This document shows, piece by piece, positions 47,041-55,815 of a DNA stretch of 64,000 nt. Source of the DNA: Rhodobiaceae bacterium (lineage in GTDB: Bacteria > Pseudomonadota > Alphaproteobacteria > Parvibaculales > Parvibaculaceae); NCBI GenBank assembly GCA_003330885.1, contig CP030277.1:2592001-2656000 (forward strand), given 5' to 3'. The first letter of the stretch is position 1, and each line of letters begins with the position of its first letter. The position numbers and the translations under genes were made by a program. Under the pieces are notes generated by a model, which saw nothing but the letters and a program-made list of their open reading frames with translations, ran no database searches and had not been told where the DNA came from.

Positions 47041-47586
47041 TCATCCTTTGAAGCCGCCTTCATCCAGAAACGCTTGCTCTCGCTCTGTGGTCGTACGACC
47101 CAGCAGCACATTCCGGTGAGGAAAACGCCCGAACCGGGAAATTATATCCCGATGAAGCACCGCAAAGTCATAAGTATTGGCATCGTCTATTCGCTCTTTG
47201 AAATAGACAAGACCTTGCTCCTGCACATCTAACCGCTCCGAATGCATGAAGGGCATATAGAGCCATTTGCGTTCCTCAAGCGGCACCAGCATGTCCTGTC
47301 CACCCTTGATCGCGCGTTCAGCGACCTTCAAAGCCTTCTCGTCGCCAGAGAAAGCACGCGCATCATCTCGCCAAATGTTCCGCGTGAACTGGTCAAGCAC
47401 GAGAACAAGAGCAAGCGCGCCCGATGACGTCTCTGACCAATGGTCGAGCCCATCCTTCAGCCCATTATCGACTGTTGTGCCAAAGCGTGCGGCAATGGTT
47501 TGATCGAAGGCAGCGTCCTTCTTGAACCACTTTTCTGGCCCTGCTTCTGTCCAGAACGTGACGATGCCGGCTGGCGTCACACCCAT
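47041..47586 (-). CDS. DUF924 family protein
   Basis: A 181-residue all-helical protein of the DUF924 family, with VLDQFTRNIWRDDARAF, WLYMPFMHSE and the closing RFGRFPHRNVLLGR that mark it. Fold resembles TPR-like helical repeats. Function unknown. The next gene is divergent, 118 bp away. Confidence 0.9.
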   Translation of the reverse strand: MGVTPAGIVTFWTEAGPEKWFKKDAAFDQTIAARFGTTVDNGLKDGLDHWSETSSGALALVLVLDQFTRNIWRDDARAFSGDEKALKVAERAIKGGQDMLVPLEERKWLYMPFMHSERLDVQEQGLVYFKERIDDANTYDFAVLHRDIISRFGRFPHRNVLLGRTTTEREQAFLDEGGFKG

Positions 47587-47704
47587 TCTGTCTGCTCCTG
47601 TAAAATCGCGAGGGACGCAAGTCTAGCGCGACAAGTCCGTCAGCGCCTACTAGGATATTGCCCGAGACGGCGCTAAGCCGCGGGGATAAAACAGGGAGCA
47701 GAAC

Positions 47705-48259
47705 ATGGCGCGTATTCCATATTTCGATCCGGCCGACGCAGAAGGCCGACTAAAAGAGACCATCGAGAAGCTGCCAGGCCTCAACATATTTCGCATGATG
47801 GCCCATTCAGGAGACCTTCTCGCGAAATTCACCGGACTCGGCAATCACATTCTGGGCCGTGCGAAGCTGGATGCCGTTCTGCGTGAAATCGCGATCATCC
47901 GGGTTGGGGTCCTGTCCAAAGCATCCTACGAAGTTTATCAGCACGAACGGATCGGCCGAGATATCGGCATGTCAGACGATCTGATCAAAGCGATCCATAA
48001 AGGGCCAGACGCATCTGCCTTTGATGACCTGCAGCGTCTTGTGATGGCCTTCACCGACGATGTGGTTCTGAATGTTCGTGCGAGCGATGCCACATTCGAT
48101 CCGCTCGCCAAGCATCTGAGTCATAAGGAGATGCAGGAGCTCACGCTTACCATCGGCTACTATATGATGGTGTCCCGTTTTCTGGAAACCTTCGATGTAG
48201 ACATTGAGGAAGACGGAAACAAAGCAAGCGTCGACCTTAAGTCTCTGGAGCGCAAATAA
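47705..48259 (+). CDS. Carboxymuconolactone decarboxylase-like protein A
   Basis: A 184-residue CMD/AhpD-fold protein: REIAIIRVGVLSKASYEVYQHERIGRDIG is the conserved helical hairpin, but the CxxC pair of AhpD peroxidase is absent (SKASYEV), so a thiol peroxidase role is unlikely. It is the first gene of a tight run of seven and has a paralogue immediately next (0-bp gap), so the two may form a hetero-oligomer. The natural substrate is unknown. Confidence 0.9.
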   Translation: MARIPYFDPADAEGRLKETIEKLPGLNIFRMMAHSGDLLAKFTGLGNHILGRAKLDAVLREIAIIRVGVLSKASYEVYQHERIGRDIGMSDDLIKAIHKGPDASAFDDLQRLVMAFTDDVVLNVRASDATFDPLAKHLSHKEMQELTLTIGYYMMVSRFLETFDVDIEEDGNKASVDLKSLERK

Positions 48260-48835
48260 GTGGCGCGCCTTCCCTACCCAGACCTGAAGGATCTGTCGCC
48301 AGAGAACAGAGATCTTATGGCAAGCCTGCCACCTCTGAATGTGTTTCGGATGATGTCGGGCGCAGCTGCCTCCTTTGCGCCCTTCATGCAGTTCATCAGC
48401 GCCTACCTCAATGAGGGTGTCCTTGATCCCGAACTTCGGGAATTGGTCATTCTGCGGGTCGGTCATCTATGTGGGTCAGCCTATGAAGTGCATCAGCATG
48501 AGCGCGTGTCGCGCACGCTGGGCATCTCAGAAGCGCGCATTCAAGCGGTCAAAGACAAACTTCCAAATGATCTTCTCAGTGACGCAGAGAATGCCGCTTT
48601 GCTTTTCGCAGACGAACAGGTCGCACAAGTCAAAGTCAGCGATACAACCTTCACAGCAACGCATACACATCTCACTGACCCGCAGGTAGTTGAGCTTACC
48701 ATCATCGTCGGAACCTACCTGATGGTCTGCCGTTTCCTGGAGACGCTCGAAATCGAGCTTGAAGAAACCGATATTGACGGGTCCGGCCTGGAAGAAATCG
48801 AAGCCAGCGTCAAAAGCCTGAACGGTGGCGAATAA
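48260..48835 (+). CDS. Carboxymuconolactone decarboxylase-like protein B
   Basis: A 191-residue paralogue of the preceding gene, beginning at GTG directly after its stop. RELVILRVGHLCGSAYEVHQHERVSRTLG gives one Cys where AhpD has two, so again no redox pair. C-terminal half is acidic. Second gene of the run. Confidence 0.9.
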   Translation: MARLPYPDLKDLSPENRDLMASLPPLNVFRMMSGAAASFAPFMQFISAYLNEGVLDPELRELVILRVGHLCGSAYEVHQHERVSRTLGISEARIQAVKDKLPNDLLSDAENAALLFADEQVAQVKVSDTTFTATHTHLTDPQVVELTIIVGTYLMVCRFLETLEIELEETDIDGSGLEEIEASVKSLNGGE

Positions 48836-48836
48836 G

Positions 48837-49685
48837 ATGCCCGACGACAAGAACAAGCCTTCCTACGTCCCCTTGCCCGTCGGTGAAGAGGCAGCCGGGC
48901 AAGCGCCGGGACGCGACAGGCTGACTGCGAAACGGATTCTCATTGTTGGCGGCGGACAACGCACGGTCGATGCCGAGACAGACTCGGTCGGCAATGGCCG
49001 CGCCATGTCTCTGCTTTTTGCACGTGAAGGAGCTCAAATAGCGGTCGCAGATATGGATACAGCGTCCGCAAATGCAACCGTGGATCAAATAGCATCCGAA
49101 GGGGGCAAAGCTTTTGCCCTGACCGCTGACATCTCAGACCCGGATCAGGTCACCGCAATGGTCACACAAGCCAGCGGCGCCATGGGCGGCTTGGATGGCA
49201 TCGTTCTCAATGTCGGCATAGGTGCGGGCATGGGCCTGGAAGGATCAACACCAGAGCTATGGAACCAGGTACTGGACGTAAATCTCCGCGGCCCCATGCT
49301 CGCCTGTCGTGCGGCCCTCCCCCTGATGGAAGAGGGAGGCGCGATCCTCTTCATCTCCTCTGTTGCCTCCATGAAGCCCGGCAGCCGCTTGCCGTCCTAT
49401 GACGCATCCAAAGCAGCATTGGCAGGTCTTATGCGCCATGTAGCCCTTGAGGCAGAACGCAAAGCGATCAGAGCGAACATTGTAGCGCCTGGATTGATCG
49501 ACACACCCCTTGGGCGTCTGTCAACACAGGGCCGCCCAAGCCGTGCTCGCACAAACATACCCGGAGGCCGCCAGGGCACAGGTTGGGAAGTGGCATATGC
49601 AGCACTCTTCCTCATGTCCGGCGAGGCATCCTACATTAACGGCCAGGTCTTGGCCGTCGACGCGGGCCTTTCGACCATCCGCTAA
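48837..49685 (+). CDS. SDR-family oxidoreductase with an expanded glycine loop
   Basis: About 282 residues from ATG 48837, one base after the upstream stop (GGTGG ahead); a GTG at 48825 would add four residues. The catalytic Ser (ISSVASMKPG) and YDASK are present. The dinucleotide loop is unusual: instead of TGxxxGxG there is GGGQ, about ten inserted residues with several acids, then GNGRA. Substrate unknown. It is the third gene of the run. Confidence 0.88.
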   Translation: MPDDKNKPSYVPLPVGEEAAGQAPGRDRLTAKRILIVGGGQRTVDAETDSVGNGRAMSLLFAREGAQIAVADMDTASANATVDQIASEGGKAFALTADISDPDQVTAMVTQASGAMGGLDGIVLNVGIGAGMGLEGSTPELWNQVLDVNLRGPMLACRAALPLMEEGGAILFISSVASMKPGSRLPSYDASKAALAGLMRHVALEAERKAIRANIVAPGLIDTPLGRLSTQGRPSRARTNIPGGRQGTGWEVAYAALFLMSGEASYINGQVLAVDAGLSTIR

Positions 49686-49706
49686 ATTCAATCTGGAGGA
49701 ACAAGC

Positions 49707-50690
49707 ATGTCATCTGCACACACATCCCTGGGGCTTCCCCAATTCGCCTACACCAAAGGCCTGCATGATCTGGGCAATGGCGGCTATGCCTATCTGCAAC
49801 CAGATGGGGGCTGGGGCTGGTCAAATGCGGGACTAATCGTGGATGGCGATGAAGCATTGCTTGTAGACACATTGTTTGACGTGCCTCTCACCCGCGAAAT
49901 GTTGGATACCATGCGCGCGGCGGAACCAAAGGCAGCCAACAACATCCACACTCTTGTGAACACGCACCACAATGGGGATCACTGCAACGGGAATGAATGC
50001 TGTGAAGGCGCAGAGATCATTGCTCACAAGCTCGCAGCCGAAGCCATGCTGAAGGAACCGCCAGCCCTGCTCGCCGGATTCCTGGATATGGCGCCGGACC
50101 TGGGCGACCTCGGCGACTTCATCACCAAAAGCTTCGGCGCGTTTGACTTTAAGGGCGTCACCCAGACCCTCCCGACAACAACTTTCGAGACGGAACTCAC
50201 CCGCAAAGTAGGTGACAAACAGGTACACCTCACCCATGTCGGCCCCGCACACTCACCAGGCGATATCATTGCCCATGTGCCATCCGACAAAACCGTTTAT
50301 ACCGGCGACATCCTCTTCATCGAGGGGCACCCCATCATGTGGGAAGGTCCCGTCCAGAACTGGATTGACGCCTGCAACGCAATCATGGCCATGGATGTGG
50401 AGACAGTGGTACCTGGCCACGGGCCTACCACTGACAAGCGTGGGGTGAAAGCTGTACAGGACTATCTCATATACACACGCGACGAAGCGAAGAAGCGCTA
50501 TGACGCGGGGATGAGTGCCATGGAGGCCTGCAAGGACATCAATTTTTCTGACTATGACAGCTGGGGAGACGGGGAACGCATCATCATCAACGTGACCACG
50601 CTCTACCGGGAATTCTCTGGCGAGGAAGCCGAACCTGACATCCCGACCCTCTTCGGGCAGATGGCGGAACTTGCCAAAGATCGACGCTGA
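49707..50690 (+). CDS. Metallo-beta-lactamase-fold hydrolase
   Basis: A 327-residue MBL-fold hydrolase. The metal motif reads NTHHNGDHCNGNE (H-H-N-G-D-H), with later ligands in HVGPAHSPGD and VPGHGP. These enzymes hydrolyse thioesters, lactones, or phosphodiesters; the substrate is unknown. Fourth gene of the run, 21 bp after the SDR. Confidence 0.9.
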   Translation: MSSAHTSLGLPQFAYTKGLHDLGNGGYAYLQPDGGWGWSNAGLIVDGDEALLVDTLFDVPLTREMLDTMRAAEPKAANNIHTLVNTHHNGDHCNGNECCEGAEIIAHKLAAEAMLKEPPALLAGFLDMAPDLGDLGDFITKSFGAFDFKGVTQTLPTTTFETELTRKVGDKQVHLTHVGPAHSPGDIIAHVPSDKTVYTGDILFIEGHPIMWEGPVQNWIDACNAIMAMDVETVVPGHGPTTDKRGVKAVQDYLIYTRDEAKKRYDAGMSAMEACKDINFSDYDSWGDGERIIINVTTLYREFSGEEAEPDIPTLFGQMAELAKDRR

Positions 50691-50719
50691 CCTAGGTCTT
50701 TGGCAAACAAGGGGACCCC

Positions 50720-51505
50720 ATGCTGACGCTTTTTGAACATCCACTCTCGCCCTATGCGCAGAAAAACAAAATCGCGCTTCGCGAAAAAGATATTGAGTTC
50801 GAGCTGGCCACACCTGATGCCATTGGCTCAGGCGACGCAGGCGGTGAGTTTCTGAAAGCCAATCCACGCGGTGAAGTGCCAGCACTCATTGACGATGGCT
50901 TCGCCATTTTCGACAGCACCATCATCCTGGAATATCTGGAAGACAAATGGCCAACCCCGTCGCTCTTACCAGAAAGCCCGGCAGACCGCGCCCGCGTGCG
51001 CATGATTGAAGACGTGATGGACACCCATTTTGAAGCCATCAACTGGGGCCTGGGTGAGATTGCATATTTCAAGCGCGCCCAAGGAAAGGAAGCGGAGGCA
51101 ATCTTCGCCAAAGCCGCACGCCAGACCCAAACCTTCTTTGCCTGGCTTGAAGACCAGCTTGGTGACGCCGACTGGTTCAATGGTGAGGCGTTCGGGTGGG
51201 GCGATCTCTCGGTCATCCCCTATATCAACGGCTCGGCATCCTTCGGCAACACGCCACCCGCGGGCTCGAGGCTCGAAGCCTGGGCGGCGCGGACCAATGC
51301 CCGTCCCGCCGTTGCCCAGTCCGCGAAAGAAGCCGCCGCGAGCATAGAAGGCATGACCATGGTGGCAGATGTGGTTGAGCAAGGTCTTTTCAAGCGTGAA
51401 TATCGCGACCATCGGTTGGAATGGATCGTGAAGACTGCAGGCCTCGATGTGATCGCCAAAGGCCTCGACAAAAACAACATCCGCTTTTCAAACGACTTTT
51501 CTTGA
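50720..51505 (+). CDS. Glutathione S-transferase-like protein
   Basis: A 261-residue GST: thioredoxin-like domain (LFEHPLSPYAQKNKIALREKDIEFEL, GEVPALIDDG, DSTIILEYLEDKW) followed by the helical domain (WFNGEAFGWGDLSVIPYING). Active-site residue is likely the Ser of HPLSPY. Fifth gene of the run. Confidence 0.9.
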   Translation: MLTLFEHPLSPYAQKNKIALREKDIEFELATPDAIGSGDAGGEFLKANPRGEVPALIDDGFAIFDSTIILEYLEDKWPTPSLLPESPADRARVRMIEDVMDTHFEAINWGLGEIAYFKRAQGKEAEAIFAKAARQTQTFFAWLEDQLGDADWFNGEAFGWGDLSVIPYINGSASFGNTPPAGSRLEAWAARTNARPAVAQSAKEAAASIEGMTMVADVVEQGLFKREYRDHRLEWIVKTAGLDVIAKGLDKNNIRFSNDFS

Positions 51506-51527
51506 AACACCCATCTGAAAGCTGACC

Positions 51528-52466
51528 ATGACCGACATGCAAAATGCCATTCTCTTCCATCAATACGACATCTCACCTTTCTCAGAGAAGGTGCGCGTAG
51601 CCTTTGGCATCAAGGGGCTCACCTGGTACGCCGTCGAGCAACCGGTCATTATGCCAAAACCGGAACTGACCACACTTACTGGCGGGTACCGAAAGATTCC
51701 GGTCATGCAGATCGGTGCAGATATTTATTGCGATACCCAGATCATCCTGCGCGAGATCGAGAAGCGCTATCCAACCCCCTCACTCTTTGTCGGCGGCGAC
51801 AAAGCGCTCGGCTGGGGCATGGGCCTTTGGACGGACAGAGTGCTGTTCCAGGCGGCTGTCGCCGTCATCTTTGGCACGACAGAGGGCTTTGCAGATGAGG
51901 CCTTTATGAAAGACCGGGAAAAACTGATGGGCCGTCCTTTCAATACTGATGAGATGAGAGCCGGTGCGCCCATGATGATGGAACAGCTCCGCGCGCAGCT
52001 CGATTGGTTGGAAGAGCAGCTCTCCGATGGTCGTTCATTCCTGATGGGACCTGATGCAGGCATTGCCGACGTCAACGCCTTTTACAATCTTGCCTTCATC
52101 CGCTGGATTGCACCGGCCGGCGCCGCCGTCATTGATGCCTTTAGGAACGTTGTTGCCTGGGAAAACCGCATTCAGGAAATCGGTCATGGTGACAGGCAGG
52201 AGCTCCGTCGCGAAGAAGCCTTGGACATCGCCCGCGACACAACAAGCACAGAGACCGAAACCGCTGATCAGGGAGAACCCAACGGTCTGATGCCCGGCGA
52301 TCATGTGCATGTCATGGCAGACGACTATGGTCGCGATCCGATTGCAGGCGAACTCGTCTCCTCCTCCGCGCAACACGTAGCCATTAGGCGCAACGACCCC
52401 CGCGTTGGCGATGTGGTCGTTCATTTCCCACGGGCAGGCTTCTTCGTCATGAAGGCGGGCCAATAG
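51528..52466 (+). CDS. GST-like protein with an extra C-terminal domain
   Basis: A 312-residue protein. Residues 7-90 have the GST thioredoxin-like domain (LFHQYDISPFSEKVRVAF, YRKIPVMQIG, CDTQIILREIEKRYP) and 100-225 the helical domain (FLMGPDAGIADVNAFYNLAF). After a Thr/Glu-rich linker (about 235-252), residues 253-312 add a separate beta-rich segment (GLMPGDHVHVMADDYGRDPIAGEL to HFPRAGFFV). Ordinary GSTs of this type end near 220. The extension is unidentified. Sixth gene of the run. Confidence 0.85.
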   Translation: MTDMQNAILFHQYDISPFSEKVRVAFGIKGLTWYAVEQPVIMPKPELTTLTGGYRKIPVMQIGADIYCDTQIILREIEKRYPTPSLFVGGDKALGWGMGLWTDRVLFQAAVAVIFGTTEGFADEAFMKDREKLMGRPFNTDEMRAGAPMMMEQLRAQLDWLEEQLSDGRSFLMGPDAGIADVNAFYNLAFIRWIAPAGAAVIDAFRNVVAWENRIQEIGHGDRQELRREEALDIARDTTSTETETADQGEPNGLMPGDHVHVMADDYGRDPIAGELVSSSAQHVAIRRNDPRVGDVVVHFPRAGFFVMKAGQ

Positions 52467-52472
52467 TGCGCA

Positions 52473-52925
52473 ATGATGGACCATCGTTTCGACAAGGCAG
52501 TGTTGACACTGCCACATCCCGGCTTTCCCTCACTGGCAGCAGAAGCTGCCGGTGAGGGCCACGCCTTCCTGAAACGCATGCAAGACGATTGGGACACAGG
52601 TAAAAACCGTTTCTCAGCACCCGGCGAATATGTGGTGGGGATCAGCTTAGGCGACAAGTTGGTCGCTATTGGCGGCCTCAATAAGGACCCTTATGCAATT
52701 GAAGCAACGACGGGCCGCCTTAGACATCTCTATGTGGCGGCAGCGCACAGACGCTGCGGCATTGGTCGCGCTCTTGTTGACACGTTGCTCTCGCAAGCTG
52801 GAAGTTACTTTCACCGCGTTCGCCTCCGCACCGATAGCGCGGGGGCTGCAGCTTTTTATGAAAGCTATGGATTTCATCCGACCCGAGAGCCCGACGCTAC
52901 CCATAACCTTCGTCTCAATACGTGA
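52473..52925 (+). CDS. GNAT-family N-acetyltransferase
   Basis: A 150-residue acetyltransferase with LRHLYVAAAHRRCGIGRALVDTLL (acetyl-CoA loop RxxGxG/A) and YESYGF at the end. It begins six bases after the GST-like gene and ends the seven-gene run. Its substrate may be a product of the upstream enzymes. Convergent with the next SDR gene. Confidence 0.85.
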   Translation: MMDHRFDKAVLTLPHPGFPSLAAEAAGEGHAFLKRMQDDWDTGKNRFSAPGEYVVGISLGDKLVAIGGLNKDPYAIEATTGRLRHLYVAAAHRRCGIGRALVDTLLSQAGSYFHRVRLRTDSAGAAAFYESYGFHPTREPDATHNLRLNT

Positions 52926-52934
52926 AAAAGCAGG

Positions 52935-53741
52935 TCAGCTGGCGGTCATGCCACCATCAATGACAAGTTCTGTGCCTGTCATATAGCGGGACTCATCTGA
53001 TGCTAAGAAGACCACACCAGCAGCAATGTCTGCGGGAAGCCCAGCTTTACCACCAGGGACACTGAGCGAGGCAAGCGTATCAGGATCAATGGCATTGGCA
53101 CCGTCTACTATCGCTTCTGAATTGCCGAACGTGTCATTATCGATAATGGATTTCGTCCAGATCGCCGTGTCGATAATCCCTGGATGCACTGAGTTGCTGC
53201 GAATATTGTTTCCTGCCTGAGCACACTCAAGAGCAACCGCCTTGGAGAAAAGGCGAACAGCGCCTTTGGTGGCACAGTACCCCGAAAGCCCTGGCGCCCC
53301 GCCAAGCCCAGCAATAGACGATACATTGATGATCGATCCGCTACCGCTCTCAGTCATTGCCGGGATCGCGTATTTGCAGCCAAGGAACACGCCATCAATA
53401 TTGATAGACGTTTGGACACGCCAGTCTTCCAGACTCATTTCGGTGACAGGGGCACCAATGGCAATTCCGGCATTATTGAGCAGCACATGGAGACCGCCAA
53501 AACTCTCAACCGCAATGGCGACAACTTCACCCCAGCGGGCCTCATCGGTCACGTCCTGTGGAGCGAATTTGGCAGATCCACCAGCTTCCTTGATTTGCGC
53601 GACAGTGGCTTCGCCACCCTCAACATCAATGTCTGTGACAAGCACTTTTGCACCCTCGGCTGCCATAGCAATCGCCGAGCCGCGCCCAATACCGCTGCCA
53701 CCGCCCGTCACCAAAGCCACCTTATTGTCCAGACGTCCCAT
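52935..53741 (-). CDS. SDR-family oxidoreductase
   Basis: A 268-residue short-chain dehydrogenase with TGGGSGIG, DID after the second strand (NAD preference), NNAG, SSIAG with the catalytic Ser, YCATKGAV and an HPGIIDT loop. Resembles 3-alpha/20-beta-hydroxysteroid dehydrogenase-like and cyclohexanol dehydrogenase-like members. Divergent from the TetR gene; the shared gap holds a palindrome. Confidence 0.92.
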   Translation of the reverse strand: MGRLDNKVALVTGGGSGIGRGSAIAMAAEGAKVLVTDIDVEGGEATVAQIKEAGGSAKFAPQDVTDEARWGEVVAIAVESFGGLHVLLNNAGIAIGAPVTEMSLEDWRVQTSINIDGVFLGCKYAIPAMTESGSGSIINVSSIAGLGGAPGLSGYCATKGAVRLFSKAVALECAQAGNNIRSNSVHPGIIDTAIWTKSIIDNDTFGNSEAIVDGANAIDPDTLASLSVPGGKAGLPADIAAGVVFLASDESRYMTGTELVIDGGMTAS

Positions 53742-53818
53742 GATATTCTCCCTTTTTTCGTTGTTTTTTGATGTCGCGACTTTAAGCCCAACACCGCAGT
53801 TTGACTCAGTTATTTCGT

Positions 53819-53842
53819 AAAATTAGACTTCGGTCTAGTTTT
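53819..53842. promoter_or_regulatory. TetR-type operator candidate
   Basis: AAAATTAGAC-TTCG-GTCTAGTTTT: 10-bp inverted arms with a single mismatch and a 4-bp centre, ending 18 bp before the TetR GTG. TAGAC-N4-GTCTA is the core. It lies in the gap shared with the divergent SDR gene. Confidence 0.55.
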
Positions 53843-53860
53843 TGTGGGGCAAGGAAGGCT

Positions 53861-54481
53861 GTGAGCGTGGGAGCATCTGAAAATCTGTCGATCACAGGTC
53901 AGCCATCTCGACGCTCTCGCAAAAAGGAGCAGACCCGGAGAGGCATCTTTGCCGCTGCAATGAAGCTTTTTGCAGACCATGACTATGACGCGGTCACGAT
54001 TGAAGACATTTGCGACCGCGCCGACGTCGCTAAGGCCACCTTCTTTCTCCATTTCCCGAACAAGGCCGCTCTGCTTACCGAATTCAACGAGCGTCTGACG
54101 GCAAACCTTCAGGAACGCCTCATCAATGTGTCCGGCAGCGCAGAGGACAAGCTTCGCTTCATGGTGAGCGCCCTCGTCGATGATTGGGAGCAGAACGCTC
54201 AGATCATGCGCAAAATGGTCAGAGAGTTTCTCAACCAACCCTCACTGCCAGAAGCCGCGACAGAAGCAAATGAAGGCCTTCTCGATCTCATTACCAATAT
54301 CGTCAGAGAAGGACAGCAGGCACGTGAATTCGGGAGCAAAGTAGCGCCCGACCTTGTCGCCGCAGCCCTTGTCGCAAGCTGGGGATCCTTCGTTTCAGCT
54401 TGGAGCAACAACAGGGAAGACATTCCCAAATCGGCAGGAGAAGACCTGCTCGACATTATGCTGAACGGCCTAAAGACCTGA
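53861..54481 (+). CDS. TetR-family transcriptional regulator
   Basis: About 206 residues if the GTG at 53861 is used; it has AAGGA five bases upstream, whereas the frame reaching back to TTG 53801 would run through the palindrome listed separately. The helix-turn-helix is TIEDICDRADVAKATFFLHFPNKAALL. A ligand-binding helical domain follows. Divergent from the SDR gene and upstream of the flavin monooxygenase, which it may control. Confidence 0.9.
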   Translation: MSVGASENLSITGQPSRRSRKKEQTRRGIFAAAMKLFADHDYDAVTIEDICDRADVAKATFFLHFPNKAALLTEFNERLTANLQERLINVSGSAEDKLRFMVSALVDDWEQNAQIMRKMVREFLNQPSLPEAATEANEGLLDLITNIVREGQQAREFGSKVAPDLVAAALVASWGSFVSAWSNNREDIPKSAGEDLLDIMLNGLKT

Positions 54482-54526
54482 ACCGACCCAATAAAAACAA
54501 ATATACAAAACACAGAGGAAACAAAC

Positions 54527-55744
54527 ATGCCTGGACCAAAACTACGCTTCGGTGCCTTCATCGCCCCCTTTCACGCTCTAGACGAAAATCCATCCCTGGC
54601 CATGCACCGCGACATGGAACTGGTCGAGTGGATGGACAAGCTTGGCTATGACGAAGCCTGGATTGGCGAACATCACTCAGCAGCCTTTGAAGTCATCGCA
54701 AGCCCGGAACTGTTCATTGCAGCGGCGGCGGAACGCACAAAAAACATTCGCTTCGGGACGGGCGTCTCTTCGCTCCCCTATCACCACCCTCTGATGCTGG
54801 CTGACCGCATCAACCAGCTGGACCATATGACCCGTGGCCGGGTGATGTTCGGTGTTGGTCCGGGCTCACTGCCATCCGACGCGTTCATGATGGGTATTGA
54901 TGTGCAGACCCAGCGCGACAAAATGGACGAAGCGCTAGAAGTGCTCGTCCCTTTGCTTCGCGGCGAGACCGTTACCCATAAATCCGACTGGTTTGAACTC
55001 AACGAGGCACATCTGCAGATGACGCCCTACTCCCGTCCGTCGGTGGAAATCGCGACCGCAAGCCAGGTCTCTCCAACGGGTACGACAGCAGCAGGTCGTC
55101 TCGGCCTCAGTCTTCTGTCTCTCGGCGCCACCTCGTCAGGTGGGTTTAACGCGTTAGCCTCCAACTGGGCCATTGCAGAAGAAAAAGCCAAGGACCATGG
55201 CAATGTCATGGACCGGTCTGGCTGGCGCCTTGTGGGTCCGATGCATATCGCCGAAACAAGAGAGCAAGCACGGAAAGACGTCGAATTTGGCCTCAAAAAC
55301 TGGCTGGCCTATTTCCGCGAAGTTGCCGCCCTCCCACTGGCACCTGACGATGCAGGAGATCCCGTGGACGCATTGATCGAATCCGGTCTTGCCGTGATCG
55401 GCACACCGGAAGACGCCATCGCCCAGCTTGACCGCCTCGAAGCACAATCCGGCGGCTATGGAGCTTTCCTGTTTATGGCGCATAACTGGGCAAACTTCGA
55501 ACGCACCAAAAATTCCTACGAATTGATGGCACGTTATGTGATGCCAAAATTCCAGGGCCTCAACACAAATCGCGAGCAGTCATACGCTTGGGCACGCGAC
55601 AATCACGAGACCTTCATGGGTGCGGCCATCGCAGCTGTTGGCACACGAATCGCAAAACACATCGAGGAAAAGGGCACTGAGAATATCAGCCCGGACATTC
55701 TGGCAGCTGCTGCTGAAATGCACAAAACAGACGCTGCTGAGTAA
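54527..55744 (+). CDS. LLM-class flavin-dependent oxidoreductase (limonene-monooxygenase-like)
   Basis: A 405-residue luciferase-like monooxygenase: LRFGAFIAPFHALDENP, DEAWIGEHHS, GTGVSSLPYHHPLMLADRINQLDHMTRGRVMFGVGPG. This set resembles LimB-type limonene 1,2-monooxygenases of the family, but no limonene-pathway gene is near. It needs a separate flavin reductase, not seen here. It starts 45 bp after the TetR gene on the same strand and ends in a terminator. Confidence 0.9.
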   Translation: MPGPKLRFGAFIAPFHALDENPSLAMHRDMELVEWMDKLGYDEAWIGEHHSAAFEVIASPELFIAAAAERTKNIRFGTGVSSLPYHHPLMLADRINQLDHMTRGRVMFGVGPGSLPSDAFMMGIDVQTQRDKMDEALEVLVPLLRGETVTHKSDWFELNEAHLQMTPYSRPSVEIATASQVSPTGTTAAGRLGLSLLSLGATSSGGFNALASNWAIAEEKAKDHGNVMDRSGWRLVGPMHIAETREQARKDVEFGLKNWLAYFREVAALPLAPDDAGDPVDALIESGLAVIGTPEDAIAQLDRLEAQSGGYGAFLFMAHNWANFERTKNSYELMARYVMPKFQGLNTNREQSYAWARDNHETFMGAAIAAVGTRIAKHIEEKGTENISPDILAAAAEMHKTDAAE

Positions 55745-55762
55745 CGCTCATTCTGAAACAAG

Positions 55763-55797
55763 AAAAGGGCGGTCCTATTTCTGAACCGCCCTTTTTT
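55763..55797. terminator. Terminator between LLM and acyl-CoA synthetase genes
   Basis: AAAAGGGCGGT and ACCGCCCTTTT pair over 11 bp with an 11-nt loop, then T's. Separates convergent genes. Confidence 0.8.
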
Positions 55798-55815
55798 GCT
55801 ATCTATGAACGTAAG

